From Puffinus mauretanicus (taxonomy: Eukaryota; Chordata; Aves; Procellariiformes; Procellariidae), in assembly GCA_023333565.1 (NCBI GenBank), contig JAJKFH010001094.1, positions 62,001-126,000 of the forward strand: a stretch of 64,000 nt of DNA, read 5' to 3'. The notes under the pieces are model-generated. The model saw only the letters and a program-made list of their open reading frames with translations. It had not been told where the DNA came from and made no database searches. The position numbers were made by a program, and so were the translations under genes. Shown in pieces: positions 37,401 through 52,400 of the stretch; positions within the stretch are counted from its first letter, which is position 1; each line of letters begins with the position of its first letter.

Positions 37401-40400
37401 GCCATTAGAATCCAAAATAATTCAAATAGAAATGAGCTGGCATGTTCTCTTGGGGCAGAATCTATCATTTATGGAGTGACCAAAGTGTAGTTATACTTTT
37501 ATTGTAATAGATACTCTTTAAATGGAGCAGAAATTCTAGGCTTCTCTCTATCAGCAGGAGACTGAATCCCTACTTTTCTATTGTAATACCTAGCATAGCA
37601 TGTGGAAGGACTTCCTACGGTGGATTTTGCAGCACGGCCTCTTCGCTGAAGTTGTCTTGAGTTACTGCTGTTGTCTTCTTTTAAATTGATTTTTTTTTTA
37701 ATGTCTTGAAATTTCAATGTGATTAATAACATGTTGCCTGATCAAGCGAAATTTAACATAGCATGGATAAAACGGTTAGAGGCCTTTCATCAAAGGAAGC
37801 AAAGTTCCTTCCCAAAGTTTTCACTAATAGATGAATCATAAAACCATTGCATTGCATGATTTGGGGGAGTTTTAATTCGCTTGGCATAAAAGCTAGTGTA
37901 TAAGGTTACTTAGAATTATTGAGGCTTAGATATAAAACAATTTACAGAAATCTTAGATTGTAACAGTTGCTGCACTCTCAAATACAACTTTGAATTGCTC
38001 CTGTGTCTTTCAAAGTTCAAGAAATACTTATCTGAAATAACATGGTAACTAAAAGCACTGTGTTTTGATAGACTGGCCCATAGCATCGCATCAAATCTAC
38101 CTGAAACAAATGGAACTGTGAGAGAGCAATGATAGAACAAGTTACAAAAGGCCCCCAAAACTCTGGTGGTTGGGTGTGCTTTGAACTTAAAGATCCAAAA
38201 AAGGCAACAAGTAGTGAAGCTATACAAGTGTACTAATGGACATGTTAACTATTCCCAGCAGAAAATGGACAAATACTATTTCAGATGAACCTGCGATTGT
38301 TATTAACCTTTATACCACCTGCAAATGTTTTCTTCTGGTTTCTTCTTTTGTCTGGAAGAAGTAGTTGGGTTTGTGTACTTTTTTTTTTTTTTCCTTTTCC
38401 TGTCATGTCTGAGGTTTTTCACCATCTGGCTTAGAGTGAAAATTCTGTAAATAAAGTTAAATTAGAAAATAACCCATGAGAGTCATGCTTCTGTTTAAAC
38501 TATAGTTTTTAACTACTTTTTTACTAAAACATTACTTTAGTTTTCCATTACTTCTAGAAATGCAGATTCTAATTCCTCTTTTTCTTACTAAATTGCTATC
38601 AGTGTTAATGTATATGCAGCTAGGTTCAAACTGACAATCAGCAAAGGTTCATTTAGAAGAACAGGTCAAGTATGTAACACATAATGTTGGGGGGAATCAA
38701 TCTTTCATTTTATGACATGTTTGGTTCATAACACAACCTCCCTATAAATGATTTTTGAGGGGAAAAATAATTATAGATATACTTTAATTGTATAATACTC
38801 TGTTCAAAGGACATCTTTAATAATACAGTAAAACTTACATTCTCCATATTCTTTTAAATGGGGTGAATGTACAAATTAGCATCTATGGTTCTGTGGAAAG
38901 GAGCCCATTTTATGTGTTTGGCTTTTGGCATTACTTGATTATCATGTGACAGGATTTTTACTTTCTTGTTAAATTTGCATTGAAAATTAATTCATTGTCC
39001 TCAATTTCCCTGAATCATTTGGTACTGTATTCTCATTTTTCCTTTTTTTTGCGACTATGATAATTACCTGATGCCAGGTATGCTTGTCTTGTTGAAATGA
39101 TGCTTAATGCTAGAAGAACAGAATTTGAAAACACACTTTGAATGGGAAGGGGGAGGTGCTACTATTTCACTGATATCATACAAATTTTTAAAAAGGCTGT
39201 ATCTTTCACTTCCTATAGTTAATATAATGACACTTGTAATGTTATGACCACAGTGTTCTTTTCCTGCTTAGATAACTGTGCTATGTGCTACAGAGCTACA
39301 TCAGCTGGCACTGCTTGGTTCTTAAAACTGAGTACATTTAAAAAAAAAAAAGTATAAACTTTGTAGATGCAAAAAAATTATTTTTGTTCTTAATGGCCAG
39401 AAAAGGCTTCAGTCAGGTTTCCAACTTGTTGAATTATCTGATCTGAGAAGAAGGAAAAACTGTGTAACTTGCAGAGACATTGATGGACTGTTTAGGTGTT
39501 ATGGATGGACTGTTTAGGTGTTATGGATGGACTGTTTAGGTGTTATGGACCTTCCTTTTAAATTTAAAGAATAAATGTGTTCAATTTTCCTCTTTGCCTT
39601 CAGGGACATCATCCTACTCTCATCAAGGCTATGGCTGTGAATCAAAGCTGTATAGCCTTGACCATGGCCATGAGAAACCTCAAGACAAGAAAAAGAAAAC
39701 CTCTGGCCTTGCCACCCTCAAAAAGAAATTCATTAAGCGTCGGAAATCTAGCCGATCTGCTGATCATGCCAAGCAGATGCGTGAACTCCTCTCAGGCTGG
39801 GATGTCAGAGATGTTAATGCATTAGTGGAAGAATATGAAGGGACGTCAGCCTTAAAGGAACTTTATCTACAAGCTAATTTGGCAAGACCAGAAGCCAGGA
39901 CGCTACAAAAAGACATGGCTGAACTTTATCAGTACAAATATTGTACTGATGTAGACTTAATATTTCAAGAAACTTGTTTTCCTGTGCATCGTGCGATATT
40001 GGCAGCAAGGTGTCCATTTTTTAAGACGCTGCTTTCTTCCTCACCGGAGTATGGGGCAGAAATAATAATGGATATTAACACAGCTGGCATAGATATGCCT
40101 ATGTTTTCTGCTTTGTTACACTACCTTTATACGGGCGAGTTTGGAATGGAGGATTCAAGATTCCAAAATGTTGATATCCTTGTGCAGCTTAGTGAAGAAT
40201 TTGGAACACCAAATTCATTAGATGTTGACATGCGTGCACTGTTTGATTACATGTGCTATTATGATGTGGTTCTTAGCTTTTCATCCAACTCTGACTTAGT
40301 TGAAACTTTTGGTGGAAGTCAGAACTGTCTAGATGAAGAGCTCAGAGCTCACAAAGCTATCATTTCGTCACGATCTCCGTTTTTTCGTCACTTGCTGCAG

Positions 40401-43400
40401 AGGAGGATACGAACTGGTGAAGAAATCACAGACCGAACTCTACGAACTCCAACTAGAATTATATTAGATGAATCTATCATACCAAAAAAATATGCTAAGG
40501 TCATTTTGAACTGTATGTATACAGATGTGGTGGACCTCTCAGTTTTGCACTCCAGCCCTTCAGTGGGCAGTTTAAGTGAAGTTCAGGCTCTCGTAGCAGG
40601 AAAACTAAACATGACTAGGGCTGAAGAAGCTATGGAGCTTTATCACATAGCACTGTTCTTGGAGTTTAACATGCTTGCACAAGGTATGTAATACTGTCCT
40701 TGCTGTAGAATATATGACCTTATTAGAAAAATTTTTTAGCTGTTTTGCAGTGTAAGTATGCCTGTTGAGTCTTGCTATCAGTGGCTGACAATTCCTTTAA
40801 GAAAAGGAATTTATTTGCCATTTGTAAGTTGTAGATAATGCATCTGCGTTTTCTAGGAACAGAAGAAATACCTTGTAAGAGCTTTTAACTGTATTGCACG
40901 TCATTATTGAAGCATGCTATTTATGTCAAATACATATAACTGGTCTTGATATTTCTGATCTTTATCTACTTTCATCTATAATTCATTTTTTGGGTGTAAA
41001 CTACAGGTACAGGGGGAGGATACAAGAGATCCTTGTTGAGAGGAGGAAATATTTAGACTTGTTATGAAGTGTCCCAATATGTTAACAAGGCTGTAAACTT
41101 GAATGATTATTTCTGTAGCTTATGTCAAAGGGGGTACACTAAGCCTGCAATCTTGCCGTTGGAAGGTAAATTTAAACGGCTTAATTGCACTAGTCCTAGG
41201 TCTTTAGTATCTACTTCTTGATAGGCAGGGGCAGTCAGTATTTGCAGACTTAAAGTTTAGAAAGTTTCACTTTTGTCCATTATTCTTGAAAATCACTCAG
41301 ATCTTGATGACATACTTCCTGCATATGGAGGCTGGCCAGAGTTATTGCAATCTCTGGCGAGGTGTCAGAGCACTGACCAGTGAACTAATAATACCTCTTG
41401 CGGTGGCAGGAGCTTTGCTTGCTGTTTCATCTGTTGGTGCTTGAACTATTTAGTGGCTATATTATACATAATGGGATATGGCAGTTGCTTTAGGCCTTGC
41501 TGGTAGGGGATGAGAATTTTACTTTTCAGCTGAGAAATGGAGAATGGAATTCACTGAGATATCAGCAACGTGATTTGTTTAAGCTAGTTTAATTTTTTTA
41601 AGAAAATAACTTTTTACAGTAGATCTGAGCATCTGTAACTTCTAGCTATCAAATGAAATTTGACAAGATTAATATCTTTAAAATATAAACTATCAAGTAG
41701 ACCAGTAAAATAGGAAACTTCTTAAGGAGTGGCCAGGAAAAAGCAGGTATAAGCACTGCAGGAAGCGGTCATACTTATAATGGGTTCTCCTAATAGGTAT
41801 ATCAAACTGTGAATGATAAAGATATGGGAGACTAATCAGAAATATTGTATCTTCTGTAGAGGTTTGTATTAGGAAACTAATTTTCAGATTACGCTGAAAT
41901 TTGAAATAATAGTTCCTACTGCAATAAACAGAATGGCAGAGAACAAAGGAGATGGGTTTTCTGATATATGCTGCTACAGGAATGCAAATGAGCTGTTCTT
42001 AGGCTCAGAATCATGAAATCGTAGAGCAGCCCAGGTTGGAAGGGGCCTGGAAAGATCATCTGATTCAACCTTTTGTGGGAACAGGAGCCTAGATGAGATT
42101 ATCTAGCACTCTGTCCAATCACATCTTGAAAACCTCCAGTGATGGGGACTATACTATGTCCCTGGGGAGGTTGTTCCAGTGAATGATTGTTCTCACTGTA
42201 AAAAAACGTCTTTTATCGAGATGTCTCCTGGTGTAACTTGTAGCTGTTGCCCCTTGTTCTCTCCACGTGGCTCGTTGTGAAGAGAAAGCCTCTGTCCTCT
42301 TTGTAGCTGCCCTTTAGATACTGGAATACTGTGATGAGGTCCCCCTGAGCCTTCTCTTCTCCAGAGAGAAAAGACCTAACTCCTTCAGTCTTTCCTCATA
42401 TGGCAGGTTCTCTAGCCCTTTGATCATCTTCATGGCACTCCTTTGGACCCTCTCCGGTCTGTCTGCGTATTTCTTTCTTTTGTTGTTGTTCCCCTGTAAG
42501 TACACCTAGAAACTTAACGTTGAATGGAATGCAAAAGTGGCTAAAAGTTTTACTGTAGTTGAACTACAGTGTTAAATTCATTCCTATACAATATTTGCAA
42601 GTTAATAGTACTTGAGAACCAGACAAATGAGTAGATCAGCTGAAAGCAAAAAAGGAAAATGAGTTGAAATTAAAAAGGTAATGTAAGTGTACAGTTTCTC
42701 AGTTTTGGTGCATGCACATACACCAGGGCTAAAAGGATTTAGTGTGCTCCGGGAATACTAATGAGGGAATTAAATTGTGAATGAAGCCCTCAGTGAGACA
42801 CTGAATAATTATGCACTGTTTCATAAATGAACAGGGTGTAGTTTTTTCCCTCAGATTGCAAACCTAAACTGGACCAACTGTGATCTGGAGGTGCTCTGAT
42901 GAAGCAGTCTAAGTTATATCAAAGCAGATAAGCAATGATAGATAGAGGACTTCAAAGAGAAACTTAGGCAGACTTACAGATAGGAAAATGGCTGTTATTT
43001 TTTAGGTGTTAGTAAGTGCTGAAAAACAGAACTGATGTTTTATTTGATGCTGAGTTTCATTATTTCTGCTTGCTTTAAGTTGGGTGTGCTTGGATCAGCG
43101 TGTCCTAAACTGCCGCTCTTTTCGGTAATGCACTACCGTGCATTATAGACAGTGCTACTCTGGAATATATATTCTATGAGTCAGTGGTAACAAGATCTTA
43201 ACTTTTCCCTGGAGGTTTTCTGCCAACTCTACCTCTAGGGGAGGAAAAAGAAAGGCGGCAGCAGGAGCTGCACTAGGCTTGCAGCACCTCAGCAGCACGC
43301 TCGGGTGGCTGGAACCAGCAAGTGCAGCAGTGTGAGCTTGGTCTTGGTGGCTCTCTGGATGAATCAGAGCTGTAGCATTTTGGGGGTGATCATTGGGAGG

Positions 43401-46400
43401 AGGTAGAGGGATGCAGTGGCCTTCAGAGGTCTCTTCTTTCCCTGGTAAATCTGTGTATGACCACAAAAGTGGTGAGCTGTGGGGTGGGGAAGTTGTTATA
43501 CATAGGAGAGAAGTGCAGTAAAATCAGGCAAGGATTGAAGTTTATTGTATTATTGATACTAGCAAAAGTAAATTTGGCAGCCCTTCAGATACTGAAATTC
43601 TAGATGTTAACTTGAAATAATTAGGATTTTACAAATTGGTGCTGCGTTCCCTAGCTACAGGAGAAAGCAGTAAGCATTCTGTAGAAAACCTGTATATGCC
43701 AGTGAAGTCAGTATCTAATAGTTTCATACTTAATTTGTTGAGTTCATGTTTAGGTCATTGGTACTGTGTGGACACTGAAGAATTGTTCTGGTGTAACCTT
43801 ATAATCAAAATTAAAAGGAAGTTTATTTGATCAGGGAAAACTATATGCCTGCACTTAACTAACAGATCACTTAACAAAGTATGCGCGTTAGTAGTGACCA
43901 CTGTTCTTGTTTTGGCACGTAACCATAGCACCTTGTCCTCCCTTACTGTAATACTTAACATGAGGTAGATGAGAGGTCTTTGTTTCAGTAGCTTCCCTCC
44001 CATTCCCTGATTTCATGGCTGGCATACTTCTGCGCTGGAAGCTGTCACTCAAAGATCTGACTTCTAGATGTTATGCAGAGCGATGCTGGAAGAGACAGCG
44101 TTGCGTATGTGTTGGAGACCACGGAGCAGGCAGTTCTTGTGAAACTTCTTAGCTTGGTCCTCTGACAGTGCTTTTCTACTCTGTTGTGCTGCAGGTGTCC
44201 AGTTTTGCCCAAGTTCTGACCAATCCCATCAGTTGGCTTTCGCAGTAGCTAATGTCTTCAGTTTCTTCTCTAGATTTCCACACCCTCTGGCTCAAGTTTT
44301 TTGATTCAGTTCACTCATGCTAGCTAATTGCAAACTTGCTAAAGTTTGTCTCCCTGGTTTCCTGGAAAATATTTTGTACTCGTTATATGTAAGTCTGGAT
44401 ACTCTTTCCAACTCATTTTGCTCACTTTTACCCAGTTTTGGCTGGGTGTTTGTAACTGAGTGTCAAGTGAAGTTGATGTATTTTAAAGCTTCTGATCAAC
44501 TGTTTTTTATTTTCAACAGATTTTAGTTTGATTTGTCTTCAGGGACCTTTCTGAGTATCCAGATGTTGTAATTTTTCTTCAATTTCAGCAGATGATTCAG
44601 CTTTGACTCTTTCCATGGAAATCTTCCCGTTCCTAACACAGTGATGCTCCTTTTTCTGACAGTTGCATTTTAATAGATCATTTCCCTATGATGAAGTCAG
44701 TGATGGTATGGGTACATGCTATGAATCTTTACTGTCCAAGTAAAGCAAGACTACTTCATTTATAAGTTACTCTGACTTCAGCTTTATTTGTTTCAGCTGA
44801 TGATTGTAACTTATCTTCCAAGAGAAACTGAATTGCATCTTTGAATGAACTAATTTGCGTAAATGAACTACTCAGCAAGCATATCTCATCTATAGAGCTT
44901 ATCATACTAAAACCCATTTATACTTAATAGGACAGAGACTGCTATTAGGGGTGCTGCGGTATTTGTTAACTACCAAAAAGTGAAGCTCTTCACTGCTTTC
45001 ACAGAGGCTGTGAGGATTAGAGCCTTTTCCAGGAGGTTCAAGCACATCCCTTAGTGGAACGTTTCTGTGCTCTGCCTGCTTATTTCTGCTTTCTGCTCCT
45101 GCTTTTTTGTCTTTATGCTACCTTGCTGCTCTCTCAAATGTACTGGTGCGATTGTTTTAACACATTGACTCACAAAGATCAGGTTTAAAATCACTTATCC
45201 CTTCCTCTTCTGTAGCACAGTTATTAAAACCAGATCAGTTCCCTAGTCCTGTTCATCATGCATTGTTAAAATAATCCCCCCTTCCAGTCTTACTGTGCTG
45301 CGACATCCACTGCTGTTACAGGGAAGTTTGACTTCAGGTATCTTAATTGTATTAGACAGCTATATTAAATATATGAATCCTCTTCTGCATCTTGGCCTTC
45401 TTGCTTACTGTCATGAATAGTCTCACTGAGGTGGTGGTACAGTATGTTTTTCTGTTACAGGTTTTTGGATACAGGGACCCTATGAAATAGTTCTGCCTGG
45501 GAATCTTTTCTGCCTGCTGATTCCAAAAAGTCTTCTAAAGTAAAATTGACAAAAAATAACTTAATTTCAGACTCTTTGCTTTCCTTTTATTTTTAGGTTG
45601 ACTTTACCCTTGACAAGAATAAGAAGTAAGGAACTTTATTTTAAAGCCATATTCAGTGGCTTTGTGCAGCTTTGATCTAGAGGCAGATAGCGCGTGACAT
45701 CAAAAGTACCCTTGATCTCAGCGGGACTGAAATGCTGGGAAGCCTGCTGTAGCAGTATTAAATACACACAAATGTATTGTGGGAAGATTAGAGCAAGTGT
45801 GTCAGTTATACATCAGTGCAGTAGGAATGCTCGGAGGAACTAGTCTGGCGCTTATAACTTTAAAACAAATTGGGTATGATTAAGTAAACATTAACATAAA
45901 TCTGATCTATTATCTCCTTAGAATGATTCACTTGTACTCAAGCCTGAAATTATTGCTTCGGTTTTATATTGTGAAGATGAAGACTGGAGAAGGCAGGAAG
46001 TGGAAAGGATCTTTCTTAGAGCAGTTACATTCCAGGGTTATGTGCAAGGATGAAGAATTTGACTGAGTTGTGCAACTGGGCACATAAAATTTGTTTGCAG
46101 TGGCATAGTTTGCAGAGAAATAGATCTGGTTACTGTTTTCAGGTTTTTCTTTCAGCCACCTGTGTTCTAGCAAGTATATGGCTTAAATACTGAACAGTGA
46201 TGGCTGGTGGTGGTCCCTCTAAACATCAGCTCTTCCTCCCTCACCCTTCATTGTTCCTATGTTAAGTTCTTCCCTTTGGTTTGTTACGGTTGAGTTGGCA
46301 GCTTTTTGTTTCTGACCCACAATTGTTTTCTGTTTAAGCTGGATCAGCTACACTGCCTGCTGCTGCTGCTGAATGTGCTTGTTAAGGAATGCTGAAGCCC

Positions 46401-49400
46401 AGTCAAGGGCCATTATCAACTGATGGCTGCAAGAAGCCAAAAATGTAGATGCAGATTTCAGGCTTCCTAAACATTTTGTATGTGGCAGGAGCAGAAGAGT
46501 AAACTAATTTTCATTGTTTGGGAGAGAAAACATGAAAGAGCTTTTGTCACAAATATTGAATGCTTTAAACGTGTACAATTACCTTACATTTGTGGCTAAA
46601 CTTAAAACTTCAAAAATCCAGCTGTTAATATCTTAGAATGTTTAACAGCTTTATAACTGCCATATCATAAATGAAAATATTTTTAAATAACACAAATTGC
46701 ATTGTTTTCGTCTGCTCCCTAATTTAATATTTCAAATGGCTGGATAATATGCCTTATTGGATTTGACATAACTTACTGAGTTTTCACAGTGGAAGGATGG
46801 TTAGCATAACACAAAACGCTGCCTGACGTAACCTTCAGATCATATTTGATTTTTTGCTTTAACAGTTCATCTGAAGTGCTGTAAAGTCATCACCTTTGTA
46901 TTTGAATAAAGCAAAAACTAATACTATATACTTTAACAGTGCCATAATAGATGTACTTTGAATTCAGTCTTTCAAGGATGGGAGCACATGAATGTTTTAA
47001 TTTTTGTGCTTAGAAAAATCAGCAGAGGGATTAAAAATAGCTCAAAAGAGGTACTGAACTTCGCAATAGACTTCAGCAGTGTTTGACCCCTAATGCCCAT
47101 TGGGTCCTTCTTGATCTCCAGTGCTACTTAGGTCTTGTTTTCTTTTCTGCAAAACATTCACATAGTTTTGCACCTTCACGTAACCAAAACTTGTGTGCTC
47201 AGAGTTCTAAAATGTGGAAAATAACACACCTGCAAGTTACAGGCTTGGCATCAGTTAACTATTAACTTAATCTCCCTTTAAAGATTTTTTTTTAAACAAT
47301 TTGGGGAAGAGATAGAAAAGAAAAGCACTAAAACTTCAAGAAGCTAGAAACCTGTAGCATTCCTTTAAGACAGAGAGTATGGTGCTGCCAGGAGGCAATA
47401 AATATTAATAAACTGGGAAAGTAAGCCTGCATCCAGAAGATGGATGCTGGACAAGATCCCTTGTTCACAATACAGTTATAGGAAAGTAAGGTTGTTGCAG
47501 TTGCTGCTTATGTGATAACCAGTTAAAAAGGTATATTTTCCTGTTTGTACTATGTAAGTGTTCTGACTTGCTCTTACTGGTTTTGTAACTGATGTTTGTG
47601 TGCTGCTGTGGAGAACCTAAATTCCTATTGCCATGTCTCAAGTTGTATGAGGTTACTTGAATCTGACACAGATTGTTTGGCTGTCAAAAGTGGCACTGCT
47701 GCCCTGCCTCCTGCATTAGTCTCCTTGTTTCTGTTCTCCATGCTGGCAGTAGGGTTTGTGCTATTAGTGATCTAATGTTGCTGGAAGCAGGATTGACAGA
47801 AATTAGTTGACTAGTTCATTGAGTAGCCACCCAAGCACCAGTATGACAGAAGAGCAGGAGATGTGGAGTGTAAGAAGATGACAATCTGGTTTAATACCAC
47901 TATACAAGGGGGTTGGCTTTCATGACTGCTCCCACAGCCTGTGAGTGTGGGCTGCCTTCTACAGAATCCTTAGCAAGTACAGGACACGTTTGCATCTTTG
48001 GGTCTGTAAGATGTGGGAAAGAGGCTGAACAAATGTTATCCTCCTTTTTTCCTTTCTCTTCCGTCAGAAGCTTGGTTAGAACAGCAAGGGTGCTCATGGA
48101 CGGGTGAGACGAGCATCTCTGGAACTTCCAAACATGGTGCAGTCCAGACGAGCTACAGGTCATGCTTCTGAACTGTTCTCTACATGCCAGCAAATTCAAA
48201 AAGTTCTTGATTGCCAGCATGGTCTCTCCTAATGCAGCAAACTTAAGAAAACATTGAATAGCTTCTAGACTCCAGTTCAGTGTCAAGATGAATTCCTATT
48301 ACTTTTTTTTTATTTGGCTCCACTGGTTTGCGTAAGTTTAGGGGAAAGGTCTCCACCACAGAATGAGTTAAATCAAGCTAATGATTTTGTAGTAAAAACT
48401 TTGCTTAATTCCACTTTTGCTGACTGTTGAAGGCACTTAATTGTATTTAGTAGGTCTGTTGACTGTCTTGATAGAATTCCAAGCTACTAGCTAGCATGCC
48501 AAACATGGACTCAAGCTATTTCTGTTTGGAAGGGCTGTGGAACTGCATTTGAGAGAGAATTGGGGAAGCAGAAAGGACTTGTTTGCAGGCAGGACCTACT
48601 GGTATCCAGCAAAAAGAGTGCATGGAATAGCCTCATTTGTCCAAAATGTGATAGTCATTTTTCTTTAGACTCCAAGTTGTATCTCTGAAAGATACTAATG
48701 GTCACAGAAGCTTGTGGTAGAGCACTTTGAGACACTGCAAACGGATCTTGGAAAGGCTATTTCTGCTTGAATATTACAAAATAGTATTCATAGGAGAATA
48801 ATGCTCTATTCCACTGTGAAGAACAGTATTGTGGCTAGTAGATGACTGCTTTTTTTGCCAAGTGGCTGATTGTTAAAGCAAAAAAACCTGCCAAAGATGA
48901 CAAGAAATTGGATTCCTTCCATGGCAAGAATTGAGTTGCCCCAATTTATTTAGATGTTCAGAAAACACTTATTACCTCATGCTTACTTCAGAAGAAATAC
49001 TTTTAATAATCCCGCAGTTCTGACACATTGCTAAAATTACTTGGGAAAAGACTGTTTCATTTGCTAGGCATCCTGAATGAGCTTTTCACCTGATGATGTC
49101 ATATTATTGGTAGTTGTACAATAATTGGACTTGACAGAAGAATTGAGACTGAGCTGATGTTCTCATTCTATAAATCAATATTGCTCAGATCTTTGGAACC
49201 ACATTTCTCACAGAAATGTAGTTTTCTGTCTTTGCAGTGGGCAGGTATCCTTATTGTTTCAAAAATAAATCTCAGATGAAATACTATGAATGGCATTCAC
49301 TTTGAGATAAGTCTCTTTGCCTTTACAGTTTGAGTTTCCTCGTGACTGATTTCAGCGAGTGGGTTTACATACTGCCTTTGAAATGGAGCAGTCCTTACGT

Positions 49401-52400
49401 GTAATCTTTAGACTTCAGGGGGATGTAATCATCTGCTGAAGTCAGCTTGCATGCAAACAGAATAATTGCATGCAAAAAGTTGTGTTAGGATTTAGCAGGG
49501 CAAGACTTAGAGCAACACAACAGATGACTCTAATGAATTGTTTCAGAGAACTGTGTGTTTCTTATTCAGGGAAGCAAACTCCTCTTTTAAGCATACCGCA
49601 ACTAGTCGTGGTTAGCTTTCATTCGCCATGCCAGGTTTGCTGCTAACTTAACATTTTCCTTTTTTGAGCCCCAAAAGGGAAGATAAGACGGACTCGCATG
49701 ACAAAGTTAAATACAATGTCAGCCATTAACTATGTAAGTAAAAATGTAAATAAAATTGTAAATAAAATCCTGAAGTGGAAAGTTTCAGACTTCATTCATT
49801 CATATTTTTGACATATGCTGAAGTATTTTGAGCTTTTTTTAAGGTAGGTTTTTGATTTGTTTTTTAAACACTGTTTTTCAGATTCTTGACCAGAATTTTT
49901 TAAGACTTCAGAGTGAGGTTTGTCCTTCAGGCTTCTAGGGAATTCCCCCATCTAGAGGGGGTAGTTTCTCTAACCTGTACCAAAACCCAAGGAGTGTGTT
50001 TTGGAGCAGTTCTCGTCCTCTGCCCTCATCTGTACCAGTGATGATCGGGCTGATGTTCCAAGTACCTCCAAGCAGTCTTTGCTGCATGTTCACTGCTCAC
50101 TTTAGGCTAGTCCTCACCATGCAGGTTAGAGGTCAATATCTATAGTAAGGCATCTGTTTTTACTTGTAGTAGTAATAATAATATGTAACCTGATGGTAAT
50201 AGGTAGCTCTGAGAAGCGCCATATTACTTCAGTAATGGTAAAGGACAAAGCAGGTGCATTGAAACATGACTCAACACTTACTCCTTTGTCAAAAGCAAAT
50301 AGAGAGTCTAACTTGGGTTGAATAGTGTAATGCTGCCTTTAATGCATCGTTCAGAAATGTGTATGCTTTTGCTAGACCTTTTGTCAGTGGCTGCATTTAT
50401 ATATGGTCTTCCTTTTCTCAGGTGAATCAGGCATGTGGAAAACAAGTCATCCAAGTGCTTGTTGAGGAAAGTTTGTTTTAAATATGAAATGGTGTAAAAT
50501 TTATTACTGTTGGGGGGACAGGCATTATTCTCATAAATTCATTTAGAAAATAAATAAAAATTGTTTCCAAAACTACGTATCCATTCAGACATATTCCTGG
50601 AGTTTGCAAACATTCTCATTGAGCATTGACTGTATTTTTTTTATATTTAATTTTAGAAAACTTTAATGGTGGAATATTGTTCTCATAATTAACATGCTGG
50701 CTTTTTTGTAGTATTAAGTATAAATATTTGTGTTTAATAGGACAGATAAATTTGTAACGTGCTTAAACTGTTGCTTCCTAGCACCTTCTTCTTTACCTTA
50801 CTGTTTGAGTTTCCCTTATCAGTGACTTTGCTCCTGCGTAGTAGTTCCTTTGACAGATACCTTTCTACTTGAAGTAGCATGTTCACTTGTCACTACTTAC
50901 TCCTTAATAACTTACCCTTCACATTATTAGTTGCAACAAAATAGAGTCAACGCTTACATTCTGTATGCTGGCCTATGTAGAAAAGTAAGATTTTCTTTTA
51001 TTTGTTTTAATTGCTGCTAGTGTGTCCTACATGTATCCAACCAGTTCAAAAATGTGTAGCATCAAGAGAGCCTCTTCGATCTTTGTGTTGACAAACGTTG
51101 AGATTACCATACTCAGCTTAGTCCAAGAGCTCAGTAATGGGATACAGTTCTCTAAACAACTGTCAAAGTTTTTAGTTTTTAAATATCCTTCAAACTGAGA
51201 GAAAAATGATGATGTATAAAAAGTAAAATAATGGCAATGTAAGCATGCTGCTCTGAACTCTCTGGGGATCTCTCATGGGCATAAGCACAGCTGTAATTTT
51301 GTGGCTGTACTGGGTTGAAACTGGAATGTATAATTATAGAATAGGATTTTTTTTTCTTTAAATTGCTATCTTTATAGTACAAATAGAAATAGTATTCTCT
51401 GTGTATGTAAACCAGATGTACAAATAAATCAGCAAAGTGCTCTTGGAGACTTCAAGTTATCAACATTGTGTACCATCTGTCTTAAGTCAGTAACTCCAAG
51501 TACCCATGTTTTCAGCCCTCGCGGTATGTCTTTCCTTATTTCTTCCAAATCTGCTCCAGCTCCCTTCAGGAGACTTAAATATCCCGTCTCTTCTTCAGAA
51601 GACATTTACTCTGTGAAAGAGTAAATCCTAATGCAGTAGTGGGTAAGAAGAAACTGTAGCAGACTTGCCACGAGTCAGAATACCTGCCTCTTGGATGCTT
51701 CACTTTTTGATTCCCTGTCAGAGGAGGTGCTCGCTGTCCTGGCACCCTCTGTGCCTTGCTTGATAGGGAGGCCTGGGTGGTGGCCTAGAGCAGCCACCCG
51801 CTGCTTCCTGCCTTCTCTGTGAGTCAGAAAATGATGCTTTGCTGCCCTCATCCTGTGCTGAGAAGCTGAGTACCAACAATATGTCACAGCTTTTGTTTCT
51901 GCTCCTCCTGCGTGGTCTGTCTCGGGAGGGCCCACACGCAAAGTGATACTGATGAAAATCCCACCTCTGTTACGGTTTGTAGGCTTCTTTGAATCTACTC
52001 TAAACAATAGCGACTCAAATTCAAATCTGCAACTTTAAAATGTGTTAAACAGTCAGATGATGTTTATTAACCAAAGGAGGTTTCAGTAGGGCTGAACTAG
52101 CTTTCCAGTTGTTCATCCAGGCATGTCGGCAGACACGATATTTCATGTGCCTTTAAAAGGTAAATGACTGTATAGTTAGAATCCTAAACCACAATTAAAA
52201 TTATTATACTTTTAGTCAGAATTTAACCCGGTTTGCAACCTTGGTCTGTAGGGCACTTCTGTTTTTACTCTCACTGGGAGTCATATAACCCTTTATATTA
52301 CAGATTTAGCCATATGTATTATTCCTTCAGGATTGAAGTGCCTCTGTAACAACATCATTGATTTTTGCTTTTGTTTCCTAGGCTGTGAAGATATTATTGC

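Noticed and set aside
39540..39603. N-terminal extension of exon 3 as an alternative first exon
   Set aside because: The frame is open upstream, but the apparent start at 39540 is GTG, not ATG, and the extension runs through the acceptor AG. The spliced exon 2 start matches the known protein exactly.
51675..52007. 110-codon minus-strand ORF in intron 3
   Set aside because: Low-complexity Ser/Thr/Arg-rich product with no recognised homologue. It lies in a locally GC-richer stretch where such ORFs are expected.
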